Source: Buxus sempervirens
Lineage: Eukaryota; Streptophyta; Magnoliopsida; Buxales; Buxaceae
DNA length: 64,000 nucleotides
Direction of reading: 5' to 3'
Assembly: GCA_947561395.2 (NCBI GenBank)
Contig: OX387187.1
Coordinates: 30,237,829 to 30,301,828, forward strand
Below, in pieces: positions 44,230 through 56,399 of this stretch. Made by a program: the position numbers and the translations under genes. The notes under the pieces were generated by a model. That model was not told the origin of the DNA and searched no databases. It was given only the letters and a program-made list of their open reading frames with translations. The first letter of the stretch is position 1. Each line of letters starts with the position of its first letter.

Positions 44230-45720
44230 TCTAAAGTTTTTTAATTGAATCTTCAAGCATTACCAATGGGCACTTCCTTGATTATCCTGATCTGTACATA
44301 TAATGAAAAAAATGGGGTTCAGATGCTTGGTAACAACTTCCACCATTAAGCTTAGGAAAAGGATTATATATCTATTGGTTTATAAGCTCTTTCATATAAC
44401 TAAATTACTCTCTGCTTGTTCAGAGTCCATTAGTTAGGCTCTCATGTTGAGTTGTGTGAAGCCTGATATTACTGAACACTCGGCCATAGCTTTCGCGAAA
44501 ATTGACAATAAGAGGGTATTTTAGGCATTTTCATTGTGTTAAGGTTATATTTCCCTAGTTGTTTATTCTTGTTAAGCTTCTTCCATTCAAAAATATAGTG
44601 AAACAACCAGCGGCTGTGGACGTAGCCCTATTTTGGGTGAACTATGTAAAAATCTCTGTGTTTCTTCTTCTTGTGTAATTCTTTCTATGGTTTTTTATCT
44701 CTAGAAATCAGGTCAGATTCTTAACATCTCATGGCTCAAGGTCAAACTTCTGATGGTGAATGTTCAGCCGTTCAATTTATATGCAGAAGGGGTAAGAGAG
44801 AGGGCCATGGCCTGTTGGGAAAACAATGACCGTTGGACCCATATATCATAAGAAATGGATAAACTGCTGTAAGAAATAGATCAATATCCTGAAGAGAACA
44901 GTAATGAAACGGATACAAAGAACAAGAAGGAGATAGATACAAATTTATGTGGTTTTGCCTTAAATGTCTACATCCACAGTCGTAGCACAAGTGAAGTTAT
45001 TCCACAAGAGAACAAGACGAATAAAATCCGAGCGCCATCACTACTCTTTCGGAAAACCTAAACCTCTCTCGAAACAACAAAATGCAACATGCAATGAAAA
45101 TGATCTAATTTCCTTCCTTATATAGCACCAAAACTTCGTGACTCCCATTGTTAAATTCTAGACATCAACATCACAAGGCCAGCATCAGAAAATTCAAATT
45201 TGTCTTGTGCTATTTTTTATTTTTATTCGTTTTGAAGGCAAAATACAAACAAAAAATCAAATTTTTCTCTGGTTTTATTGGTTGGAAGGAGCTCAGAGAT
45301 TTAGAACTTAGAAGTGATTACAAAGAAAAGGGTATAACTGTTTCTACCTTTTTTTTTTCTTTTCCTTTTTTTAGGAGAATAACGTAGCACATAAAATATA
45401 TAACAATAAAGTAAACACTGGTGGAGCTACTCCATGAAAGATCTGTTGGTCCAACGGTAAAGCATATGTGTGGGGTAGCTTCATATGCGAACTTGTACAC
45501 GTGTTTCATCTTTGATTAATCAAAATAGTCAATGCTCCAAGTGATATTTAATCCCCTTTTTCATCCCACTACATATCAATGCATGAGAAAAATAATAAAA
45601 TTCAAAATTTTGGCTAGTTGAATAACATTAAAGAAAAGTCATATATCATTAATTCTTTATTTAATCAACACATTAAATAAAAACAAAATTGCAAGTAGGT
45701 GAGGCATATAAAACAAAAAA
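44230..45720 (+). repeat. duplicated 3' flank of the ankyrin genes (repeat R3)
   Basis: Matches 24650-25440 behind the intact gene, with the same landmarks in order. This shows the gene and its downstream sequence were duplicated together. No gene is supported within it. Confidence 0.75.
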
Positions 45721-45774
45721 GATGGACACCAAAAGAGATCACATGATTTGATCATTTACTTTTTTGGTAACTAG

Positions 45775-47092
45775 ATGAGGGCACGTGCACTGCAATTAAA
45801 AGTGTAATTCAAATAAAACTAACAAGTGATCTGATCTTAGCAGAAACCATGCAATCAGATATGCAAGCATGGTCCTTAATTCTGTAAGGATGGGACCGAT
45901 TACATGGAATCAATCACATTGGTTCCTGTTACCCGTGTATGGTTGCAGTAGGTAATATTGACGCAGACAGTTGGTCTACTGATGGTTCAACCTACTAATA
46001 TCAAGCATCTATGTGGACAGAATAGAAGCAGCAAAAGCACATTTGAAGTAAATACAAGACAGGATGATCAAACCAAATGAGTTACATCCCAGAATGAGGC
46101 TAGACCTATTCAATTACGTGCATGCTCAGATAGAGAGTCTAGGCCTAAAGCTTGGTTATAACACCTTCCAAGTGGTTGTCCCGTACAAATTATGCCTTCA
46201 AACAGCCTGTTACTGAAATGATCAATTTGGAACTGACCGTACAACTCTTATTTCCAAAACTATTCAGGAGGACCATCTCAAACTTATTTCTATAGAGTCA
46301 AAAAAATTAAAAAAAAAAAAAAAAAGAATATATGTATATTTGATGAAGACATAATTGAAATACCCATTTCCAACTTAACAGTTAACACTGGTTGCAACAT
46401 AGAAATCTGATTTCTAGTTTTAACAGTTTTGTACAAATATGTATAATAGGTTTATCACCAGTTTTGTACAAAGCAGAAATCAGATTTCTAGTTTCAACAT
46501 AGAAATCTGATTTGAGTTTCCAGGGAGAGCAACAGAACTACTATAGATATTGGAAATAAAAACCATTGAGAATTATTAGAGAGCAATGAGTTTTAAAAGC
46601 AGTGAAGATATTTGATTGTTCTGCAGGTGGGAACCTGACAAGAAAAATTCTGCTGTTCTTTTGTTCTGTGGATGGATGTCAAACTAATAGCATCCAAGCT
46701 GTTTGCAGGCACTTTTGGTGAAGAGTCAGAATTTTATATGCTCAAGTTGTAAACATATACTAAACACAAAGTCAATAGGATTGGATAGACATCAGCTCCC
46801 CATTGTCGGTACTGAATATAGCATTAAAATGTGCAAAAGCAAAAAAAAAAAACGGATTGTTGTTTCTCTATACCAGATTCAGACAAACCAAAGCATTGAT
46901 CAAAGCTTGATATTTATAAACAGGTAGATTTCAAATGTACATGCAAAATATTGAAATTTGATATGGAGTTACAAAACAGAACCATAAACAGATGGGTTCT
47001 TTAGAAAGATTTACAGGAAAAGCTAACATAGACACAACCAAAAATTGTATACAAGTACATCTAATGGCAGCAAACATTAGGAAGATCATGTT
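45775..47092. other. Helitron 3' region without a gene
   Basis: AT-rich, with a run of about 20 A at 46309-46328 and a small cluster of AGAAATCTGATTTCT repeats at 46400-46515. No domain seen. Confidence 0.5.
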
Positions 47093-49070
47093 TTATGCGA
47101 TTTCTTCGGCTTTGTTGATGATAAAAGCTTTTTCCCCAGCTCTGCTTCCTATTTTTTGGATTGCAACTTTGACATGAAATTTGAATTTTTTTCTCTGAAG
47201 CTTTCTTAGTGATTTCATTAACAAGATCGAATTGTTCCTGTAAGGAAGAAGTTGTATGAGGTGTAAATTAGATGTATAACGGTAAGGGATGTTTATTTAA
47301 ACTGGTACCTTTTGTTGAAGTTGCATAATGTGTTCAGCAGTACAACCAAATATATTCTCAGCAACTTGACCAAAAATAGTTACTGGTACAGTAGCAGTTT
47401 TATCAATTACTGTAGCCAGAATTCGAAACCTGAGATAAAGGGATGTAATTCATTTAAGTTTAATAGAGTGAGAGGTAAATAGTAATGTACTGTTTTCTTC
47501 ATTTTTACTTAAATTTTTTGTACCTTGGAATGGCTTCAGATTGTTTGTTGCACTCAATACATGTAAACTGATTCTGGTACATCTGTTTTGTATTTTTATT
47601 GCATTGACTACATGCCATGTACCATAATCTCTCTCCTTCTTCGACATTGGTTATTGAAGCTTTAACTTGGCAAAATGTATTCTGCTAAAAAAAACAATAA
47701 TAAGCAGCAAAATGCATTTTTTTTGTAAATGAAATTATAGAAGTTCTTGGTAGAATGCTTATCAACTCTGTATTTGTTATTATCTGTTCAAGATTTTGTT
47801 CGTTTTCTTCTGTTGCAGAAGTAGATGGATTGTTAATGCTAAAGTATGATTTTTGCTGAATGATCTTGTTCAACATGTTGTCATTTTCAATAGACCTGTA
47901 AAGAGAACCGTAAATAACGTCATATGTAACATTGCCATACCATGCATGTATTTCTTATGTCACTTTTTTAATGAGTGGAATGAAGATCAATAGTTTACCA
48001 TTGTTGGAAATTCTTTGCCTCAGTAAGCTTTGGATTGATCTCAATCTTTGTCATTGCTGTAGTTGATAAATACTTCCTACCTAATATTTGAAAATAAATC
48101 ATGTGAGATGATGAATTTTAAAAATGTAAAAAGAGAGGTATTTCTTACCGCTGTACTCTTTCACACGTAAATTTGTTGCGAGTATTATTGGTTTGGATTG
48201 CAATTCGTCTGCAACAATTTGACATTCATTTTTGACAAACAGCTCCCACGCAGAAAGAAGTATAAGTTTAATGCTGTTACATAGATTGTTGTTAATAACT
48301 AATGCATAATTTGAATAGAAAATATGGGAATTAATATATGTTTTAGAGGATTTAGCTTTACCCATAATCAATCACAACAATTTCTTGCAGTAACCGTTCT
48401 TGGTGATCTTGCTTTGTTGTAATTGTCTTTACTTTGATCAGATCTATGACAACAGCAATGATATCTTGGAAAGGAAATTATATGTTAGTATTACAAGTGA
48501 TAAAGTAAAATTAAAATACATTTTTTAAACACTATGACTTATGAAATATAGAAGGCAATTTATTAATATTTTCTAAAGGCATACCAATATTTGATTGTTC
48601 ACTGCCCATGTCAGCTACATGTTTCAAAGCAACAAAGTTGAATTTGTCGGCTAATGATGTGATTTTGTCGTCAACTTTGTGTACCTTGGTAGATCTATTG
48701 ATAATCATTGTTGAACATCTTGAACTGCTGATTTGCTTTTAGAATGATAGCATTAGATACTTCGAAAGTGCTATCCAAATTGAAGATTGGTTCAAAGGCT
48801 TCAATGTTATCTCCAAATAATGTTGCTAACATTCGCGTGCCCTATGATGAACGAAATCGTGTCAATATTTATAATTTACAGTAAAGCTGAAATTGTTTCT
48901 AAATGTAAAATGTGCAAGTTTTCCTCTTTGTCAACCAAGTATATCCATTGATACATTTTCCCGGAGACTCTTGAAGATCGTGGAGGTGTGATATCATACA
49001 CTCGCACTCTAACTTTCCAGCCAATTGATAGATCCGTTAATTGAGATAGAACTTTCTCTTCTTTTGCCAT
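47093..49070 (-). pseudogene. RPA1-like single-strand-DNA-binding gene of the Helitron, multi-exon
   Basis: Exon 1 starts at an ATG at 49070 (MAKEEKVLSQLTDLSIGWKV, then RVRVYDITPPRSSRV), an RPA-type OB fold. A later exon ending at 48841 reads GTRMLATLFGDNIEAFEPIF and contains an in-frame stop. Pieces at 48365-48465 (DIIAVVIDLIKVKTITTKQD), 48155-48280 (IVADELQSKPIILATNLRVK), 48000-48080 (TKIEINPKLTEAKNFQQW) and 47520-47660 (MACSQCNKNTKQMYQNQFTC then IEC, the zinc-finger OB fold) follow in family order. The C-terminus ends near 47093. Such genes accompany RepHel in plant Helitrons and are thought to protect single-stranded DNA during transposition. Exon borders are approximate and the copy seems damaged. 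Confidence 0.75.
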
Positions 49071-50881
49071 GGTTTTTCTATTGTAAAAAAGAAAGGACTG
49101 TTATAATATGTGTTTTAAATTCAAGAGAAATGAGATTCAGCTTTTTAGAATCTGATAAAGAAATATTATGGACTAACATGCATTGTTAAAAGTAAAGGTG
49201 TAAAGTGATATGATATAAAAAGTTTTGTTACAATCAGTCTTATTAGTCAATTAGGAAGACATGTATATGGTATTAATGAATATGTAGATACAAAAACATG
49301 TAAAAGCATCGGCAAAGTTATTTGTTGAGAACGGTGTAAAAAGTGTAATAGTGAAAAGAATGAAGGGCTAAAAAGTTGCTCATCATAATAGTTTTTGAGT
49401 ATTAATAAGAAGAGCAAGTTTCTTTTATGCATGAATAATAAATAAATTTATAAAAGCAATTGTTATTATTCATATAGCACACATTTAAATACACTTTGCA
49501 GATTTGTTAAAAGTATATTGCAGATAGTAATTTAGTTTAGAAGATTGGGTTATTAGAAAATTTTGGGTTTCATTAATAGACATGAAGAAGGAAAAGATTG
49601 TGACCTATTATGTGGATTGTTATTTTTATGAATTTTAAATATAATGACTAAGTATGTTCATATGAAGTTTTTGGAAATCGAGTTTTAGGTAGTGATTAGA
49701 TGTATAGTAGGTAGTAATTAGATGAGGGTATTTGTGTTAACATGTATCTACTGTTTGCACATTAATACACAGTATTTAATGTAGATGATGTTAACACAAT
49801 GATCAAACCTTGAGCTACTGTGAAAATGTAATTGCATGAGAACAATTTTAGCATCTACTTGAAGCAATTCTCCCTACAGAAATGCAATAATCCATTCTGA
49901 ATAAACTCACTTCTAATTCTAGTGAAAATAAGTGTTGTTCAAATATATTAAAAATCATTATAGTTAAAATATAAATTATCCTATTCGATTTGGCTTTTAG
50001 AAAATATGATAATCTAAGCCAATGGGGTCATCTTGTATATATGCACCTAAAAAACCATATAACAGAGAATGGAAAACTGAAATACTTCTTAGCAGTTGCA
50101 AGAGTAGAAACAGGACAAAGAAAAGAACAAAAAAGAACACCAGTAATTACCAGATTTGACAAAAGCCATCAATAGAACATAACAATTCATGAAATATATG
50201 AATTACAGAAAACTAAACAATTGTGATCAGCACAATGTGTCTGAGGATTGCAAAAAATACAATGCAGAAAGAAATTAAATCGCATTACAAAAAAAATTGG
50301 CTACAAATCTTGTAGTCATGCAAAGGCATGAGTATATTATATTTTGAAATGAAAATTAAAGGGAGCAGAATAGGCAATATTTTGACAAAAAAAAATAATC
50401 CAAATTTAAGGAGGTTACTTTTTGGAAATGTTTGGCGAGAATAGTTGTTAAAAAATCATATAAATATCAATTGAAGATTATATACTGTTTGTATTTAAGT
50501 TAAATATTGGTTCTTCAATATGTAAGTAGTAAGAAAGTAAATGTTTGTTATGTGAATAAACTTATCAATAATTAACCAAAGACATTGAAGTGTAAGAGAT
50601 TAAAGTTATAAAAAAAAAGGCTGAAGAAAAGGAAAATATATTGACCTATTATGGTGAATGAAGCATTGGTTTATATGAAGTACTTTTTTGAAAGTTAATA
50701 TATAAATTTATTTTCTTTTCTTCTATTTTTTGTGAAGTTAGATGTCATATATTTTTTACACTTTGAAAAATTTTAAAAGAAACTTAAAAATTATAGTAAG
50801 ATGTATCTAAATAACTTTGTTTAATAATGCTGAAATATTAGAGGAAAGAATCATTGTTTACTTGTTATCTTGAGTGATCCT
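49071..50881. other. spacer between RPA1-like and RepHel genes
   Basis: Very AT-rich; no domain. ORFs at 49247-49432 and 49990-50175 are featureless. Confidence 0.55.
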
Positions 50882-52759
50882 TTAGTTGATATTGGCCAAT
50901 CTTAATAGCTCAACATAAACATTATTTTTTGTTGATGCAATCTGATCATTCCTATTTGAGCTTGGTTTGACTAAAACCTTGATTGCTTCTGCCGATTTTG
51001 CCCTTGATAAAGCAACATACAGTTGGCCATGTGAAAAGACAGGTTGTGGTAGATATATTCCAACATGATTTAATGTTTGTCCTTGAGCTTTGTTTATTGT
51101 CATTGCAAAGCAAAGTCGAATAGGAAATTGCTTTCTTGTAAATGGGAAGGGAAATTTCTCACTTTCAGATGGCTGTAAAGGAATTCAAGGTAGAAACACC
51201 CTCTTCCCTCGATAATGACCAGTACAAATTTCTGCATCAATAACATTTGCTTGAAAGTTTCTACAAATCAGTCTAGTACCGTTGCACAAACCAGATGATG
51301 GATCAATATTTCTTAACAAGATAACAGGACAATCTTTCTTTAGCATCAGCTCATGTGGAGGAAGCCCATTTGGAGTCAACGAATTTAGAAAGTCCACTTT
51401 TTGATTATGTGGTGTTTCATCAATTGAACAATCAAAACTGAAATATTTTACAATATTTCCCGGGAAATTTGCTATCAAGATCTCATTGAGTTCATCAACA
51501 TAATCATTCTTTGTAGTCAATATCGCTCTGCTTGTAATGAAATCAGTATTGTATCCATTTTCTCTAAGATTTGGAAAAGTCGACTCAATAAGTTCAATCT
51601 TTGAATTGACTTCATCTTTGAATGGAATAGTCATCACTTCAGGAATGCAAATTTCACCATTTTCTGTATGACATTTTGTCCCATTTCCAACACGTAAGAG
51701 GTATTGACTAAATGATGGATTATCTCTAGCCCGCATATTTTCTGTTAGTTGTAACTTTTCTATTTTGTGCCATATTCTTGACATTACAAAGCTAGCATCA
51801 ATGGTTTCCTCTTTGCCAGCTCTAGGAACAACTGGAAGAACTTGTCGAAAATCGCCTCCAAACACCATTACTTTTCCACCAAACAATAAATTGCAATCAG
51901 TAATGTCTTGTAACATTCTATCAAGGGCTTCAATTTCGTATTTCTTTACCATTGATACTTCATCCCAAATAATCATGCTTGTTCTTCAAAGTAATTCAGC
52001 CAAACTACTTTGTTTTCGAATGTTACATGTCATACAATCTTGAGAATTTATTGGTATCTTGAATCTTGAGTGTGCAGTAAGTCCACCAGGTAATATCGAA
52101 GCAGCTACACCAGATGTCACAGTTGCAAGAGCAATAAGACCCTTCAGTCTAACTTTAGTCAGTAATGCTCGATACAAAAATGTTTTTCCTGTTCCTCCTG
52201 CTCCATCAACAAAGAAGGCAGCAGCTCTTTTGTCTTTCACTTTCCTCATTATAATATGATATGCTCTTCGTTGTTCCAAATTTAGATTTGATATTGTTGA
52301 TCGATCATCATCAGTAATTGGCACATTTAACTCTTCATTTACATCTTTCAGAATTGCTTCTTCATCCTCAGTAATTTCTATGCTTGGTAAACCATAATCT
52401 AATATGGTTTTGCCCATTGATTCTAATGAGGAGTTGATGCTTTGTAGCACTTTAGACTAAACTGTAGCTTCATTAATTCGTTGTATACCATGAAAGTCTT
52501 CAGCCATACTATCTTTGAATTTCTCCCATAATAACATAGGTTGTTGTGGTATGCAGAACACTAAAATAGTGGCAAACAATCGCCGCAAAATCGATGGCAT
52601 TTGAAATACTGATGCCTCAGATAGACGTTCTTCCAAGCTATTATCATGTTCAAGTAATCCTAATACTTGGGCTGCTTCTTGAAAAGTTGAGTACTGAATG
52701 CCACAAAAGGTTTTTAGATTGTCATAGGAAGTAGCACCTTTGATGTGATTCAGCAACAA
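50882..52759 (-). pseudogene. Helitron helicase domain (PIF1-like)
   Basis: C-terminal half of RepHel. Walker A is FVDGAGGTGKTFLYRALL, Walker B is MIIWDEVSM, then VFGGDFRQVLPVVPR, LTENMRAR, and the C-terminal [19 protein letters not shown] and [10 protein letters not shown]. These are PIF1-family helicase motifs. The frame is the same throughout but is broken by stops at 52760-52762, 52457-52459, 51986-51988 and 51185-51187. Three of the four are TGA where the family has Arg (CGA). The natural stop is near 50882. The enzyme would unwind the element during rolling-circle transposition. Confidence 0.92.
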
Positions 52760-52762
52760 TCA

Positions 52763-54230
52763 TAGATAATATCTCTCTCCTTCCATCGGATTTGCAGCAA
52801 CAATTCTGCCAATAGCAATTTTTTGTTTTCTGCGTTTCCAAAATTTCCTACCATTGTCCCAAACAAAGTGTTGTGGAAATTCTCGATAAAAATAATGACG
52901 TGCAGCATCATCGATTTCATTCATATGAAAATACTCAGTTAGCATTGTTCTTGATCCTCGTTCACTTTGCATCAAACTTTGTAGATTTTCACCTTCTTGA
53001 AATGCAATAATTTGCATATTTTGAAGGTGAAGCTGTAAATTTGTTACAGATGGATGCATTTTATTTAATGGAAATCTGTAAATCCTCCACATTGCTTCTG
53101 GTGGAGATATCCATCTTGCAGATTGGAATTGCTGAATTTCATCAACATCTTCAGAATTGTTGCCAACTAATTGAAATGATACTCTATCATGTCCTTTGTA
53201 GATGTATTTGTACAAATACTTGACAGCTTTGATTGTTGAGCAGATTTCAACATTAATATGACAATCATATTTTGCCAATAATTGTGGATTGTAAGGAACA
53301 ACCCAACGATTATCCAATACAGCATTTCTCACTGTTACTTTTTCTGCATCTCTTCGTTTGTATATTGGATAAGAGTTCTTTGATTGTGTAGTAAACTGAC
53401 AAAACTCACGAGGATAATGATTTTTGCGATGTCCATTCTGCATACAAACATTTGTTGGATTTAATGCACCGCATGGTCCATGCATCATATGCTGAACAAC
53501 CATATTATACAAATGCGGTTGCTTCTGTTTATTTGGAAGCTCAACAGATACGATTTCAGCATACATATCTGGACTTTTGATTTTGGATCTTCTATCCAAT
53601 ATAATCAAGAAGTGAGCATGAGGAAGTTCTCTTTTTTGGAATTCGATAACATGAACGTGTGCAGCAACATGACCAAACATATTTCTTTTGAACAAATCCA
53701 TCTTCAATTCTTCCACTTTTGTTTTAAATATTCCAGAGATCAAGTCTGGTCTGTTTTGAGCTTCTTCAACTTCACATAATTCCCTTTTTATTTCTACCCA
53801 TATTGGATTACAAGTCATTGTCAGAAAAATGTTAGGCTTCCCAAAATGTTGAACTAAAGCCATAGCGATAACGATGACGCATATCTCTTGGACCTCCGAG
53901 AAATGATCTTGGAAGTACAATTCTATTTCCAATTCTTGAACCTTGAATTTCACCCACACTAACACTATCAACAATTCCTTTATACAAATCAACACGAATT
54001 TTGTGTTGATCATTCCGAATATAATCTAAGCGACAGCTCTCAATTTTTATGTACATATCAACAACAAATTGTTGTAGTAGCCGACCAGATTGTAAAAGAA
54101 TCGAAGCTGTTTGTGGTCGGATTTGTAGCTTGTGAGAATAGTATTGATGGCATGATATATTTTTCATCGAACTTTTTGTCTGCAAAACTGATTGAGGAGA
54201 GTAATAATTAATTTGTTTTTTTATGTTCAT
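52763..54230 (-). pseudogene. Helitron Rep (HUH endonuclease) domain
   Basis: Begins in a frame containing YYSHKLQIRPQTASILLQSG and VDMYIKIESCRLDYIRNDQH, the Helitron_like_N region. A small deletion near 53860 shifts the frame before ALVQHFGKPNIFLTMTCNPI. The HUH motif is ELPHAHFLIIL, and the tyrosine motif is KYLYKYIYKGHD. The domain cuts and joins single DNA strands at the Helitron ends. A TGA at 52760-52762 separates it from the helicase. Confidence 0.92.
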
Positions 54231-54257
54231 GTTTTTTTTTTTTTTTTTATGTTCATG

Positions 54258-55155
54258 TTAATGGAAAACATTTCTATGAAGTAAAACATATATACCTCTA
54301 TCTTCATGCTCCACCAAATCTTCAGATGATTTGAAATTTGAATTGGTTGAGATTTCATCCAAATATTCAGAATGATTTGATTGATTGACTTTATGAATTT
54401 GGCGATGCCAACCACAATCTCCATATAGAAACAGTAATGGATATTGTAAAGGATCATAACATCCAAAATAATGATGCACCTTTTGACTACTTCCATAATG
54501 ATTGAAGACAATTATATCACGCTCTCCAGGTGTGCTATTAGTAGCATCTTCGATCCAAATTCCTGCAACTTGAGATGCTGATGGAGCATTATGAGTCCTC
54601 TGATCTAGTTTTGGATCTGATCTTATAAATATTTCATTGCTCTCAATTCTTGGGACATCTTTCAAACTACGAAAGAATTTGCAATATGGATTAACTGCCA
54701 ATATATCAATTAAGCTTCTCGTCACATCAATCCTTAACTTCGATGATTGATAAATTCTATTCTCCACTTCATGATCAGTATCATAGAAGTATAATTGCAA
54801 GTGTGATGGATGTCCATTTGGAGGTAGCAACTCATTTATGAAATGATACATCTGTCCTTGGACCTTAAATGTATACACAACTCGATTCCTCTGACAAAGG
54901 TTTTTGTCATATTTAACACCAATAGATGTGAAAGCAAATGTGTTATTGTATGTTCTAACACATTGGCAAGATTGTATAGCATCTTCAGTAGAGGAGGTAA
55001 ACAGTTGAAGAAGCTCGTCAGGAACAGGATTTGAAGTAAGAAGCACCTTCCCATTAGAACAACAAAAGTTTTTTGGCTCATAAGGAAACTTTTTTGCTCC
55101 ACAATAGTTACAGATGTGTTGTTGTTTCAAAATGGTAGCTTTTGAAGGTATGGCT
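54258..55155 (-). pseudogene. RepHel N-terminal exon (zinc-binding and Helitron N region)
   Basis: Reads QQHICNYCGAKKFPYEPKNF then CCSNGKVLL, a Cys-rich zinc-binding start typical of RepHel, followed by YTFKVQGQMYHFINELLPPN, LQLYFYDTDHEVENR and HYFGCYDPLQYPLLFLYGD. A plausible acceptor (AAAGGTAG) lies near 55155 and a donor (GAG|GTATAT) near 54293. The splice into the Rep exon is unclear because phases do not match, so either another border is used or a frameshift is present. Confidence 0.85.
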
Positions 55156-55294
55156 TTATGAACTACCTTTTGTAAAAATAGAGATTATAATTTGTTTTAG
55201 TTGAGAAAGTTCATATATTAAACTTTATTGCCTATCATAGATTCAGTGTTTTTTTTGCAATATTTTGTATTTATATATATAAAAAAAAATATTA

Positions 55295-56395
55295 CCTTGT
55301 TTTTTAAGCCTTTTTGATTGCTTCGATCTGAAATTGTCCTTTTGTTCAGGTGACATCACTGAATAATATTAATAAAATTGTTTCGTTAAACAATGTAATA
55401 GGGTGTATCATCATTATGCTCATAATCAAATTGGTTCAATGTGTCATTCTATGTGTTTGAAGACCTAAGGCTCACACCTCAAATGCAGAGGCATCGATAG
55501 TTGGTAAGATGACTAAGAGTCATCATTGGATCTAAGTTTGTTTCCAAGCATTGATGGCCTACAGCTGAACCAAATCAGAGTAGCATAACTTTGTCGAATT
55601 TCGTAAGTATCTAGGAACTTACTAATTTGGCCTCGTCCATTGACTCTAGCTTATAAATCATAAGAGCTACAATATAAGTAGAAAAGAAATTGCTTACCTT
55701 TATTCTTACTTTTTGAAGCCATGTTATCCCTTTTAAACGTTGGGTTGAGTAAAAGCATCGAACTTTTTGGTAGGCTGTGTTGGCCAACTATTATGTTCTC
55801 TTGCATGAACATATCTTGTATGATAATACATCTAATTATTGAATTGTATTGTTTCTTAGATTTAGAACAATTTGGAACATAATATTGTTTTTAAATAACA
55901 GAAAATACCAATTTCATGACGTGGAGATATTTGTGGAGCTTTTCCTTTCTTTTCATTATTTCCTATTTCATTTATGTTAATTAGCAAAATAAAGCTACAA
56001 AGTAGCTATATATCTATTTAATAAGATAAAAGAAGAAAAAATTGCAAATTTCATTTACACACCTTCATCCTTTTTTTCTATTGAAGGAATTTCTTTGATT
56101 GAATCAACAATGAAAAGTTTATGAAGATTTTTTTCCTTTCAGCTTCTTTTCTCTTTAAATATCTTTCTTGTTTTTCTTGTACACTTAATCTAGCATAGTA
56201 CTCACATTGTACCTGACGACGATGCATGAGCTTGTCTATAAACATTGGAATTCAAGATATTAAGAAATTTAAAATATATTGTTCTACATATATAAAAATG
56301 CATTTGGAAAACAAGGAAAAGAAAAAAAAGAATCATAAACCTTGAATGGTAGCATTTTGTTTGACATCATTATTTTTGCTTTGATGTTTTCCCAT
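55295..56395 (-). pseudogene. probable 5' exons of RepHel
   Basis: Short coding blocks with splice-like borders lie upstream on the same strand. 56395-56345 reads MGKHQSKNNDVKQNATIQ before GTTTATG. About 56240-56140 reads MHRRQVQCEYYARLSVQEKQ then ERYLKRKEAER. 55733-55713 reads MASKSKNKG before GTAAGC. About 55350-55310 reads MSPEQKDNFRSKQSKRLKKQ before GTAATA. Basic, Lys/Arg/Gln-rich leaders of this kind precede the zinc region in plant RepHel proteins. Which combination is used cannot be decided here. Confidence 0.45.
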
Positions 56396-56399
56396 TGTA

